Assembly (NCBI GenBank): GCA_030658975.1
Contig: JAUSBL010000014.1
Span: 1 to 52,266, forward strand
Length of the DNA: 52,266 nucleotides
Direction: 5' to 3'
Origin: Candidatus Latescibacterota bacterium
Lineage (GTDB): Bacteria; Krumholzibacteriota; Krumholzibacteriia; LZORAL124-64-63
The notes beneath the pieces are model-generated. The model ran no database searches, had not been told where the DNA came from, and saw nothing but the letters and a program-made list of their open reading frames with translations. Positions 17,835 to 27,414 of this stretch are shown here, one piece after another. The first letter of the stretch is position 1, and every line of letters starts with the position of its first letter. The position numbers were made by a program, and so were the translations under genes.

Positions 17835-18104
17835 CTACCAGCCCGACTGCTCGCGGCGCGGCTCGCGCGGGCGAGCCTCGTTGACGGTCAGCGCGCGGCC
17901 GTCGCAGTCCTTGCCGTTCAGCTCGTCGATCGCGCGGCGGCCGGCGTCGTCCTCGGTCATGACCACGAAGCCGAAGCCGCGAGGGCGGCCGGTCTCCTTG
18001 TCGGTGATCAGGGTCACGTCTTCGACCGCGCCGTAGGGGGCGAAGAGAGCCTTGATGTCCTCTTCGGACGAACGGAAATTGAGATTACCCACATAGATCT
18101 TCAC
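17835..18104 (-). CDS. RNA-binding protein with a single RRM domain
   Basis: An 89-residue protein that is almost entirely one RNA recognition motif. RNP2 is KIYVGNLNF (residues 2-10) and RNP1 is RGFGFVVM (about 42-49), both with their aromatic residues. A short Arg-rich tail (ARPREPRREQSGW) follows. Such small RRM proteins in bacteria bind single-stranded RNA and often respond to cold; the exact targets are unknown. The start is GTG, fixed by AAGGA upstream and by the family's usual M/V-K-I-Y-V-G-N beginning. It has its own promoter and a leader of about 100 bases that carries repeated GUUCCCG motifs. Confidence 0.93.
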   Translation of the reverse strand: MKIYVGNLNFRSSEEDIKALFAPYGAVEDVTLITDKETGRPRGFGFVVMTEDDAGRRAIDELNGKDCDGRALTVNEARPREPRREQSGW

Positions 18105-18148
18105 GGGATCATCCTTTGGCTTGCCGGGACCGACGGCGGGACCACTCG

Positions 18149-18204
18149 CGGGAACCGGAACGCAGTCTCTGGCGGGAACGGGAACGCGGCGGGGCCGCGG
18201 GAAC
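18149..18204 (-). repeat. Five GUUCC(C/G)G motifs in the leader of the RRM gene
   Basis: On the minus strand the transcribed leader contains GTTCCCG at 18198-18204, 18179-18185, 18173-18179 and 18149-18155, and GTTCCGG at 18155-18161. Clustering of one 7-mer in the untranslated leader of an RNA-binding protein suggests an autoregulatory binding site. Confidence 0.5.
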
Positions 18205-18211
18205 GACCGGA

Positions 18212-18240
18212 AATCTATCGTGCGGGCCCCCGATCCACAA
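18212..18240 (-). promoter_or_regulatory. Promoter of the RRM gene
   Basis: Minus strand TTGTGG (18235-18240), a 17-bp spacer and TAGATT (18212-18217). The -10 resembles those of the gdhA and lysine operon promoters. Confidence 0.6.
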
Positions 18241-18372
18241 GCCGGGTGAACGAAATATCAGCCCCGCCCATTCCAGGACCGGGCCCTGGACGGTGGATGA
18301 CGCCGTCTCGAAACCGGAGTATCTTTCGCCTTCATTCTGGACGCCCCACCCTCGGACCGTGTGGAGGAACCC

Positions 18373-20334
<1,962 letters not shown>

Positions 20335-20341
20335 GGGGGCG

Positions 20342-21415
20342 TCAGGAACGCTGCGAGGGTGGAGGCGTCGCGCAGACGGCCGACCGCCGGGCCGGCGCGT
20401 GCTGCCACGAAGGGCCGCCGATCAGGCCCGACACGTAGCCGACGCCGGCGCCGAAGTGGATCGCCGGGAAGCAGGCGGCCGTCGTGAGCCACAGGCGGGC
20501 GCTGCGGCCGCGGGCCAGCCAGGCCGCCGTCGCGAGGGTCACGACGGCGTAGGGCGCGGCCGTGGCCAGCCACATCTGCCAGGCCGGGCGCCAGAAGATC
20601 CCCAGCACCGGCAGAACCATCAGCCACAGGCTCAACAGGGAAACGGCCGTGGCCAGCGGCGAGAAGGAGCCGGGATGCTTGCGCGCCATGCGGGCGCGCC
20701 CGTGGCCGTAGCGGTAGAGCTGGCGGAACAGGTCGCGCCAGGTGGGCCGCGCCATGTACGCCAGGGCCAGGTCGCGGCAATGCAGGGCCGCCACGCCGCT
20801 CTGATGGACGCGCAGGTTGAACTCGAGATCCTCGCCGGCGTCGAAGCTCTCGTCCACGCCGCCGAGCTCCAGGTAGAGATCGCGGGTGTAGCCGCAGCCC
20901 GCGCTCAGCGGGTTGCAGTGGCGGTCCTCCGCTTCGTAGATCTTCGAGCCCGCGTAGTGGCCCAGGCCGGATCTCCGCGCCAGGGAGGCCGCAGCCTGGA
21001 AGGGCCGGCCGCCGTCGCCGATCAGGGGCTGGGGACGGGAGAGGCACCGTTCCCCCCGCAGGAAGGCGGCCAGGGCGGTCGCGAGCATCTCGCGGCTCTC
21101 GATGCGGCAGTGGCCGTCCACGAACAGGATGTAGGGAGTCGTGGCGTGCTGGACGCCGATGTTGCGGGCGACGCCCGACAGGCCCCGCGGGTTGTCGAAC
21201 AAACGGATCCCCGGACGGCGGCCCATCATCGCCTGGACGATCTCCCGGGTGCCGTCCTCGCTCATGCCGTCGACGACCAGGATCTCGAAGCGCTCCGGCG
21301 GCAGCGACTGCTCGTGAAGCTGGTCCAGGACGGACCCGATCAGGTTCGCCTCGTTGCGGATCGGCATGACGACCGACAGTTCAGGCACCTGTCCGCTCGC
21401 AGAAGTCACAGTCAC
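20342..21415 (-). CDS. Family 2 glycosyltransferase, ExoA-like, membrane-anchored
   Basis: A protein of about 357 residues. The N-terminal GT-A domain has LSVVMPIRNEANLIGSVLDQL, the first Asp motif VVDGMSEDGT, the DxD-like LFVDGHCRIES, and a later DESFDAGEDLEFNLRV acceptor motif. Four hydrophobic segments fill the C-terminal part. This layout matches the succinoglycan ExoA-type group of polysaccharide glucosyltransferases. I chose the GTG at 21415 because GGGAG stands before it and it begins just before the domain; an alternative ATG at 21496 overlaps the upstream stop codon (ATGA) and would add 27 residues. It is the last gene of a three-gene polysaccharide operon. Confidence 0.85.
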   Translation of the reverse strand: MTVTSASGQVPELSVVMPIRNEANLIGSVLDQLHEQSLPPERFEILVVDGMSEDGTREIVQAMMGRRPGIRLFDNPRGLSGVARNIGVQHATTPYILFVDGHCRIESREMLATALAAFLRGERCLSRPQPLIGDGGRPFQAAASLARRSGLGHYAGSKIYEAEDRHCNPLSAGCGYTRDLYLELGGVDESFDAGEDLEFNLRVHQSGVAALHCRDLALAYMARPTWRDLFRQLYRYGHGRARMARKHPGSFSPLATAVSLLSLWLMVLPVLGIFWRPAWQMWLATAAPYAVVTLATAAWLARGRSARLWLTTAACFPAIHFGAGVGYVSGLIGGPSWQHAPARRSAVCATPPPSQRS

Positions 21416-21492
21416 ACGTCTCCCGTACGTTCCCGGGCCAATCGCTGCGCCGGCGGAGGGATCGGCCGGCCACGGCGCTGGTATCGGTCGTC

Positions 21493-22422
21493 TCATTCGA
21501 GACTGAAGCCTTTTTGTCCCCACCGGCGCCGCGCCAGGGTCCAGAAACCCGGCCGGTAGGCGTCCGCGGCCGCGATGTAGGCCCGGGTGTCCGCCGACCA
21601 GACCCGCCGTTCCCGGGCGAGTCCGGGCACGCGCAGCAGTCCGTCCCGGACCGCCCGCAGCCAGGACAGAAGATGGCCGTCGCGCAGGCTGTACACAAGC
21701 ATCGAGCCGAGCCCCCGCAGCAGGTAGCCGGCCGCGTACGAGACCGGCTGGTGCAGGACGGCGATCCAGATCAGATTGCGCGTATCGTAATAGTAGCGCT
21801 GCCAGCCGGGCCGACCGCTGGCACGATGGTCATGCCCCACGCGGACGCCGCCGTCGTAGACGATCTCCAAGCCGCGGTCCAGCAGGCGGTAGGCGAGGTC
21901 GAGCCCTTCGTGGCTGATGAAGAAGTCCTCGCGGTAGCCCCCGGCCTCCAGCAACGCAGAACGGCGCCAGGCCACCGCGCCCTCGGTGACCTCGTAGGTC
22001 GGGAAGGTCGCGTCGGCGTCGGCGACGGGGCGCCGGTGCACCCAGTCGCGCACGCGGTCGGTGCCCGGCCACGTCACCTTGAAGCAGAGCGCGCCGAGGC
22101 GGGGCCGCGCCGCGAAGGCCGCGCGAATGTGGACGAGTTCGGCGTCGCCGAAGTCGACCATGTCATCGTCGAGCGTGACCACGACGTCGCCCGTGGCCGT
22201 CTCGATCCCGCGATTGCGCGCCCCGACGCCGGTGTTGTGCGGCAGGACGAGCAGCCGGATCCCGGGGTGGGCCGCGCGCACCGCCGCGGCGGCGTCGTCG
22301 CCGCCGCCGTTGTCGACGACGATCACCTCGTGGTCGGCGTCCCGCATCCTGGCCAGACAGCCCAGCAGGTTCAGCACCGCCTCGCGGCGCCGGTAGGTCA
22401 GCACGACGATCGAGATGCGCAT
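21493..22422 (-). CDS. Family 2 glycosyltransferase
   Basis: A 309-residue GT2 enzyme. It opens with MRISIVVLTYRRREAVLNLL, then EVIVVDNGGGDD (UDP-sugar binding), ARNRGIETATGDVVVTLDDDM (DxD) and a FFISHEGLDLAYRLLDRG acceptor-site motif, a pattern close to rhamnosyltransferase-type GT2 proteins. A C-terminal region with one or two hydrophobic stretches (QPVSYAAGYLLRGLGSMLVYSL) may associate with the membrane. The start codon overlaps the stop of the deacetylase gene by one base (TGATG), so it is translationally coupled. Likely builds or decorates an exopolysaccharide with its neighbours. Confidence 0.88.
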   Translation of the reverse strand: MRISIVVLTYRRREAVLNLLGCLARMRDADHEVIVVDNGGGDDAAAAVRAAHPGIRLLVLPHNTGVGARNRGIETATGDVVVTLDDDMVDFGDAELVHIRAAFAARPRLGALCFKVTWPGTDRVRDWVHRRPVADADATFPTYEVTEGAVAWRRSALLEAGGYREDFFISHEGLDLAYRLLDRGLEIVYDGGVRVGHDHRASGRPGWQRYYYDTRNLIWIAVLHQPVSYAAGYLLRGLGSMLVYSLRDGHLLSWLRAVRDGLLRVPGLARERRVWSADTRAYIAAADAYRPGFWTLARRRWGQKGFSLE

Positions 22423-23093
22423 CACGCGGCGCGTCCCGCGTCGGGCCCGTCGCGGCGTTCCAGGGCGGCCAGGCCGCCCGCGAGATCGAAGCCGCGCGCG
22501 GCCAGGGCGGGCAGCAGTTCGTCGAGCAGGTCGTGGACCAGCGCGTCGTAGTCGTGCAGCAGCACGATGTCGCGGCCGCGGACCCCGTCCGCCAGGCGCC
22601 GCGCGACCGCGCGGGCCTGCTCCGGGGTGCGGCAGCGCCAGTCCAGCGGGTCCACCGACCAGTGCAGGTGGCGCAGCCCGCGGCGGCGCGGCCCCAGCAG
22701 GCTGGCCGGGTGCATGCGGCCGCCGGGCGCGCGGAACCAGCGCGGCGCACAGCCGGCCGCGGCGCGGATCGCCGCGCTGCAGCGGTCGAGGTCCCGCAGG
22801 TAGGCCGACGGCGACGGCATTCGGGACATGTCGTGGACATACGAGTGGTTGCCGAGCCCGTGGCCGGCGTCGCGGCAGGCGCGGACCAGATCCGGCGCGG
22901 TCGCGACGAGTTCGCCGACCACGCAGAACACCGCCCGCGCGCCGTGGCGCGCGAGCCGCTCGAGCACACCGTCGGTGACGCCGGGGGTGGGCCCGTCGTC
23001 GAAGGTCAGCAGCACCGCGTCGGACGCCGCCGGCGGCAGGCGCCGGATCAGCAGGGGCGAGGCGAGGCGCGTGGTCAGCCCGGTGGTCCGCAT
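22422..23093 (-). CDS. Polysaccharide deacetylase (NodB-type, CE4)
   Basis: A 223-residue CE4 enzyme. LLTFDDGPTPGVTDGVL is the motif with catalytic and metal Asp residues, GNHSYVHDMSRM supplies the two metal His residues, and APGG-R and VLLHDYDALV complete the active site. No signal peptide is visible, so it may act in the cytoplasm on a lipid-linked glycan or its export signal is unusual. The ATG at 23093 is chosen for GGGAGG 5 bases upstream; a longer frame from 23150 lacks such support. First gene of the coupled deacetylase-GT2-GT2 operon. Confidence 0.88.
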   Translation of the reverse strand: MRTTGLTTRLASPLLIRRLPPAASDAVLLTFDDGPTPGVTDGVLERLARHGARAVFCVVGELVATAPDLVRACRDAGHGLGNHSYVHDMSRMPSPSAYLRDLDRCSAAIRAAAGCAPRWFRAPGGRMHPASLLGPRRRGLRHLHWSVDPLDWRCRTPEQARAVARRLADGVRGRDIVLLHDYDALVHDLLDELLPALAARGFDLAGGLAALERRDGPDAGRAA

Positions 23094-23160
23094 CCGTCCT
23101 CCCGTTGGCGGCACAGCGCAACCATAGTGTGGAAAAGCGTTCTGCACCAACGTGGTTTCG

Positions 23161-23859
23161 TCAGGGCGGGGGGAGGCCGGCGAGGACCCGCGCGCGCAGC
23201 AGAACGGCGTCGAGCATGGCGGGGGTCAGCAGGCCGGAATTGGTGTTGCGGAAGCTGACGTGGTAGGTGTCCAGCAGCAGGGTGCCGTCCGGCAGTTCGG
23301 ACTCGGCGCCGTGGGCGAAGCGGTGCCGCGCCTTGACCAGCGGGGCGCCGCGCGACACCATCAGGTCGAGCACCGCGTCGTGACCGATCTGGCCCATGCC
23401 GATGATCACGCGCAGGCCGCGCAGGCCGTCGAGGTCACGGGCCAGCCAGTCGCGGCAGTGGCGGATCTCGTCGCGGGTCGGCACGTTGTCCGGCGGCACG
23501 CAGCGCAACGCGCTGGTGATCCAGAGCCCGCTGAGGCGCAAGCCGTCCGCGGGCCCTTCGCTCGCGGGCCGGTCGCTGAAGCCGCAGCGGTGCAGGGCCG
23601 GGAAGAGGAAGGCGCCGCTGGCGTCGCCGGTGAACATCCGGCCGGTGCGGTTGGCGCCGTGGGCGCCGGGAGCGAGGCCGACCAGGCAGACCGGCGCCTC
23701 GGGGTCGCCGAATCCGGGCAGCGGCCGGCCCCAGTATTCGCACTCCAGATAGGCGCGCCGCTTGACGCGCGCCACCTGCTCGCGCCAGTGGACCAGGCGC
23801 GGGCACCGCCGGCAGCCCAGCAGTTCCGCCGGAGCCGGGTCGAAGCGTGATGTCGCCAT
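23161..23859 (-). CDS. Uracil-DNA glycosylase, family 5-like (UdgB)
   Basis: A 232-residue enzyme of the iron-sulfur uracil-DNA glycosylase group. N-terminal Cys residues in ELLGCRRCPRLV and further Cys at LRCVPP and RHCRDW are the likely cluster ligands. Motif 1 is VGLAPGAHGANRTGRMFTGDASG and motif 2 is DTYHVSFRNTNSGLLT. The GAHG form without an Asp or Asn in motif 1 and the long motif 2 fit the family 5 (UdgB) enzymes, which remove uracil and also hypoxanthine. High genomic GC makes cytosine deamination a frequent lesion. The start ATG has AGGAT upstream. Confidence 0.88.
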   Translation of the reverse strand: MATSRFDPAPAELLGCRRCPRLVHWREQVARVKRRAYLECEYWGRPLPGFGDPEAPVCLVGLAPGAHGANRTGRMFTGDASGAFLFPALHRCGFSDRPASEGPADGLRLSGLWITSALRCVPPDNVPTRDEIRHCRDWLARDLDGLRGLRVIIGMGQIGHDAVLDLMVSRGAPLVKARHRFAHGAESELPDGTLLLDTYHVSFRNTNSGLLTPAMLDAVLLRARVLAGLPPP

Positions 23860-23888
23860 GGCGGCATCCTAGCCGAACGGGGTCGGGG

Positions 23889-24848
23889 TTGGAAGCGACG
23901 TTGCGGCCGCCCGTCTGGGCCACCCACCTGATCAGCGACCTGCACGACTGGGCCCGGCGGCCCCTGCCGGTCGCCGAGCTCACCCCCTTCGCGCTGCCCG
24001 ACGACGCCTGGTTCGAGTACGCCTGGCTGGACGCCGACGGCAAGCCGCGCGCCGATCCCGACGGCGTGCCGGCCGGCAATCCCTGGTGGAGCCACGCCTG
24101 CCGCCTGGCCGGCCCGCTCTGGGCCGTCGACCCCGTCGTCGCGGCGGCGCCGGCGCGGGCGTCGCGGCGCCTGCAGGGCCTGCGGCTGCACTCGACGGCC
24201 ATGGGGCAGGAGCGCCGCGCCTTCCTGTACTCCACCGCCGGGCCCGCCGAAGCCGGGCCCCTGGTCGTCGTGCAGGACGGCAAGTCCTACTGGCAGCACG
24301 GTCGCCTCGGGCCGGTGGCCGATCTGCTGTTCGAGCGGGGCGAGACGCCGGCCGCGCATTTCCTGCTGGTGCACCCCGAGCGGCGCGGCCGCGACTACGT
24401 CTTCGACGCGCGGTTCCGCGCCTACGTCCTGGACGAACTGCTGCCGGCGGCCGAGGCGCGCGTACGCTGCGACGGGACGCGGATCCTGCTGGGGGCCAGC
24501 CTCGGCGCGCTGGCCGGCGCCGATCTGGCCCTGGCGCGGCCGGATCTCTTCGCGGCCGTCGCCGCGCACAGCGGCGCCTTCCTGATCGCGCCCGAGGACG
24601 ACCCGCCCGATCCCTACGCCGGCGGGGAGTGGCTGCTGCGGCAGCTGCACGCCGGCCGGGGCCCGGATCTGCGCTGGCACCTGGAGTGCGGGACCCTCGA
24701 ATGGCTGCTGCCCTGCCACCGCCGTCTCGAGGCCGCGCTGCTGGCCTGCGGCTGCGAGCACCGGACCGTCGAGCGCAATACCGGCCACAACTGGGTCAAC
24801 TGGCGTCAGGGCCTGCCCGGGACGCTGCGTTCGGTCCTGCGCGGCTGA
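23889..24848 (+). CDS. Enterochelin-esterase-like alpha/beta hydrolase
   Basis: A protein of about 319 residues. The N-terminal third (HLISDLHDWARRPLPV..., WFEYAWLDADGKPRADP) matches the immunoglobulin-like domain of Fes-type enterochelin esterases. The C-terminal alpha/beta-hydrolase domain has GPLVVVQDGKSYW, the nucleophile elbow GASLGALAG and the catalytic His in NTGHNWVNW. It probably hydrolyses an ester, but siderophore genes are absent nearby so the substrate is open. The start is uncertain: TTG 23889 avoids overlap with the divergent uracil-DNA glycosylase start, while GTG 23847 or ATG 23850 would overlap it. Confidence 0.8.
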   Translation: MEATLRPPVWATHLISDLHDWARRPLPVAELTPFALPDDAWFEYAWLDADGKPRADPDGVPAGNPWWSHACRLAGPLWAVDPVVAAAPARASRRLQGLRLHSTAMGQERRAFLYSTAGPAEAGPLVVVQDGKSYWQHGRLGPVADLLFERGETPAAHFLLVHPERRGRDYVFDARFRAYVLDELLPAAEARVRCDGTRILLGASLGALAGADLALARPDLFAAVAAHSGAFLIAPEDDPPDPYAGGEWLLRQLHAGRGPDLRWHLECGTLEWLLPCHRRLEAALLACGCEHRTVERNTGHNWVNWRQGLPGTLRSVLRG

Positions 24849-24949
24849 CCTGTGGTCGGAGCGCAGGGTTTGGCTTGCCCGCGCGTTGGGGGGTGCGCAT
24901 CTTTCCCGCTCCGGGAGGACCCGTCAACACGAGCCTAGGGAGAACCCAC

Positions 24950-25390
24950 ATGCGCCGCTTCGTCACCGCTCTGCTGCTGCTGGCCATCGCCGCCGTTCCC
25001 GCCGTCGCCAAGGAGAAGGTCTACGGCAAGGGGGTCGCCGAGGGCGACGTCACCTCCATCAGCGCCGTTCTGGCCAACCCCGACCAGTTCGTCGGCAAGA
25101 CCCTGAACATCGAAGGCACCGTCGTCGGCGTCTGCGCCCACCGCGGCTGCTGGCTGTCCCTGGCCTCGGACGTCGAGGGCGAGACCCTGCGCGTGGCGGT
25201 CGAGGACGGCGTCATCGTCTTCCCGAAGGAGATCGTGGGCGAGAAGGTCCGCGCTACGGGCGTGTTCAAGGCCAACCGCGTCGAGGACACGTCCAAGAAG
25301 TGCGACGCGACCCGTGCGGGCGAGCCCGAAGTCCAGTGCAAGACCGTCTACGAGCTGGCCGCCACCGGCGCCGTCTGCAACTGGAAGTAG
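24950..25390 (+). CDS. DUF4920 periplasmic protein
   Basis: A 146-residue protein with signal peptide MRRFVTALLLLAIAAVPAVA. The mature domain (DVTSISAVLANPDQFVGKTLNIEGTVVGVCAHRGCWLSL...VFPKEIVGEKVRATGVF) matches the DUF4920 family, which has an OB-like fold. Four Cys residues (CAHRGC, KKC, QCK) could bind a metal or form disulfides; the CxxxxC pair lies where the family often has it. The start ATG follows AGGGAGA. The next gene begins 5 bp after the stop, so the two are co-transcribed; a role in metal or haem handling at the membrane is a guess. Confidence 0.85.
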   Translation: MRRFVTALLLLAIAAVPAVAKEKVYGKGVAEGDVTSISAVLANPDQFVGKTLNIEGTVVGVCAHRGCWLSLASDVEGETLRVAVEDGVIVFPKEIVGEKVRATGVFKANRVEDTSKKCDATRAGEPEVQCKTVYELAATGAVCNWK

Positions 25391-25394
25391 CCGG

Positions 25395-25952
25395 GTGAAC
25401 GGGTTCCGCAAGGTCTGCCGCTGGCTGCACCGGGAGCTGGGGTTCTTCGCCGTGGGTCTGACCCTCGTGTACGCGGTCAGCGGCATCGCCGTGAACCACG
25501 TCCACCACTGGGATCCGAGCCATGCCGCCTATGTGCAGAACTCGCGCATCGAGCCGACCGGCGACGGCGAGACCGAGGCGGTCGCGCCCCTGGTCCTGGA
25601 ACGTCTCGCGCTGCTGGAACCGGTCAAGGAGACCTGGCGGGCGGATCGCGACCTGCTGCAGGTCTTCGTCCAGGACGGGACCATCGACGTGAACCTGGTG
25701 ACCGGGGAGGTCGTGCGTCGCGGCAACGTGAAGCGGCCGTTGCTCTACGATTTCAACTTCATGCACCTGAACAAGGGCAAGGCGCCCTGGACCGGCATCG
25801 CCGACGCCTACGCCGCCGTCCTGATCATCCTGGCCGTGACCGGCATCTTCCTGGTCAAGGGGCGCAAGGGACTCGTGGGCCGCGGCGGGGTGCTGATGCT
25901 GCTGGGGATCGTCCTGCCCGTCGTCTACGCCGTGCTCGTGCGCCGGGGTTGA
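25395..25952 (+). CDS. PepSY-associated membrane protein
   Basis: A 185-residue protein starting at GTG 4 bases after the upstream stop codon. It has an N-terminal transmembrane helix (ELGFFAVGLTLVYAVSGIAVNHVHHW), a periplasmic region with PepSY-like features (VTGEVVRRG, RPLLYDFNFMHLNKG) and two C-terminal helices (AYAAVLIILAVTGIFLVKG and GVLMLLGIVLPVVYAVL). Conserved His residues in helix 1 and after it (NHVHHW, FMHLN) match PepSY-TM iron reductase-like proteins, which are sometimes haem-binding. A two-gene operon with the DUF4920 protein, closed by a strong terminator. Confidence 0.8.
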   Translation: MNGFRKVCRWLHRELGFFAVGLTLVYAVSGIAVNHVHHWDPSHAAYVQNSRIEPTGDGETEAVAPLVLERLALLEPVKETWRADRDLLQVFVQDGTIDVNLVTGEVVRRGNVKRPLLYDFNFMHLNKGKAPWTGIADAYAAVLIILAVTGIFLVKGRKGLVGRGGVLMLLGIVLPVVYAVLVRRG

Positions 25953-25970
25953 TCCCCTCGCTGCGGCCGC

Positions 25971-26000
25971 AGGCGCCCCCCCGCGGGGGCGCCTTTTTTC
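25971..26000 (+). terminator. Rho-independent terminator
   Basis: A perfect 10-bp stem AGGCGCCCCC / GGGGGCGCCT with a CCGC loop, followed by TTTTTT. The best terminator in the window. Confidence 0.95.
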
Positions 26001-26019
26001 GTGCCCGCGCTCGCGCGGG

Positions 26020-26049
26020 TTGACGCTGGCTGTTCCGGCTGCCTAGTTT
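26020..26049 (+). promoter_or_regulatory. Promoter of the lysine catabolism operon
   Basis: TTGACG (26020-26025), an 18-bp spacer and TAGTTT (26044-26049). The -10 context GCTGCCTAGTTTGG matches that of the gdhA promoter (GCTGCCTAGATTCG) at 12 of 14 positions. Confidence 0.7.
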
Positions 26050-26106
26050 GGCCGGAGCCCTTCCCCCTTGCCGGCGGCGCCGTCGCCGTTTCCCGGAGGT
26101 TCGCCT

Positions 26107-27414
26107 GTGCCCGCCACCATCGGCATCCGACTCGAGGACAAGAGCAAGTGGGAGCGCCGCGTACCCCTGACGCCGGCCGACGCGGCCGGCATCCAGGCCT
26201 GCTTCGGGCACCGCCTGGTCGTGCAGCCGTCGCCCATCCGCATCTTCGCCGACCAGGAGTACCGCGAAGCCGGGGTCGAGGTCTCCGACGCCGCGCTGGA
26301 CGCGGACATCGTGATCGCGGTGAAGGAGATCCCGCCGGCGCTCTACCGCCCGGGCAGGGTCTACGTCAACTTCGCGCACGTCATCAAGGGCCAGGCGCGC
26401 AACATGCCCCTGCTGCGCGAGTACCTGCGGCACGGCTGCTCGCTGGTGGACTACGAGTGCATCGCCGACGAGCACAACCGCCGCCTGATCTTCTTCAGCG
26501 TGCACGCCGGCTACGCCGGCACGATCGAGGCGCTGCGCGCGCTGGGACTGCGCCTGCAGGGCCGCGGCGTCGCGACCCCGCTGGCCGAGATCCTCCCGCC
26601 CCACGCCTACGGCGACCTCTCGGCCGCCGAAGCGCACCTGCGCGGGATCGGCGAGCGCCTGCGCCGCGAGCGCCGGCCGGGCGCCGCGCCGCTGACGATC
26701 GGCGTCGCCGGCTACGGCAACGTGGCCCGCGGCGTGCAGACGGTCCTGTCCTGGCTGCCGGTGACGAGGGTCGCCCCGGCGGACCTCCCCGCCGCCGCGG
26801 CCGCCGAGCCGCTGGTGGCCTGCGAGTTCAAGGAACAGCACATGGTGCGTCCCCGCGACGGCCGCCCGTTCGTGCTGCGCGACTATTACGACCACCCCGA
26901 GGGCTACGACGGCTGCTTCGCCGAGCACCTGCCGCACCTCGACCTGCTCATCAACACGATCTTCTGGACCGAGCGCTACCCCCGGCTGCTGACCGCGGAC
27001 TGGGCGGCCGCGCAGTTCCGCGACGGCCGCGAGCCGCGCCTGCAGGTCGTCGGCGACATCAGCATCGACATCGAGGGCAGCATCCAGATCAGCGTCAAGG
27101 CGACGCAGCCCGACGCCCCCTGCTACGTGGTGGACCCCGTCGCGGGCGAGGTGCGCGACGGCGTCGACGGGCGCGGCATCGTCGTGATGGCGGTCGACAA
27201 CCTGCCGTGCGAGCTGCCGCGCGAGGCCAGCGAGCACTTCAGCACCGTGCTGAAGGACATGGTCGGCGACCTGGGCGACTGCGACTGGTCGGCCGACTTC
27301 ATCGATCTGAACCTGCCGCCGCACCTCAAGCGCGCGGTGATCGTCCACCGGGGCGAGCTGGCGCCGCGGTACGCCTACCTCGCCGAGTTCCTCGACCGGG
27401 GGAGCCTGGCATGA
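26107..27414 (+). CDS. Lysine-ketoglutarate reductase (saccharopine-forming), AlaDH/LKR family
   Basis: A 435-residue protein equivalent to the N-terminal LKR half of the eukaryotic bifunctional enzyme LKR/SDH (AASS). The start TIGIRLEDKSKWERRVPLTPADAAGI and AVKEIPPALYRPGRVYVNFAHVIKGQARNMPLLREYL match that family closely, including SLVDYECIADEHNRRLIFFSVHAGYAG. A central dinucleotide-binding region (GVAGYGNVARGVQ) follows. It should condense lysine and 2-oxoglutarate to saccharopine with NAD(P)H. The GTG start is set by GGAGG 8 bases before it. Its stop overlaps the next start (ATGA). First gene of the seven-gene operon. Confidence 0.9.
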   Translation: MPATIGIRLEDKSKWERRVPLTPADAAGIQACFGHRLVVQPSPIRIFADQEYREAGVEVSDAALDADIVIAVKEIPPALYRPGRVYVNFAHVIKGQARNMPLLREYLRHGCSLVDYECIADEHNRRLIFFSVHAGYAGTIEALRALGLRLQGRGVATPLAEILPPHAYGDLSAAEAHLRGIGERLRRERRPGAAPLTIGVAGYGNVARGVQTVLSWLPVTRVAPADLPAAAAAEPLVACEFKEQHMVRPRDGRPFVLRDYYDHPEGYDGCFAEHLPHLDLLINTIFWTERYPRLLTADWAAAQFRDGREPRLQVVGDISIDIEGSIQISVKATQPDAPCYVVDPVAGEVRDGVDGRGIVVMAVDNLPCELPREASEHFSTVLKDMVGDLGDCDWSADFIDLNLPPHLKRAVIVHRGELAPRYAYLAEFLDRGSLA

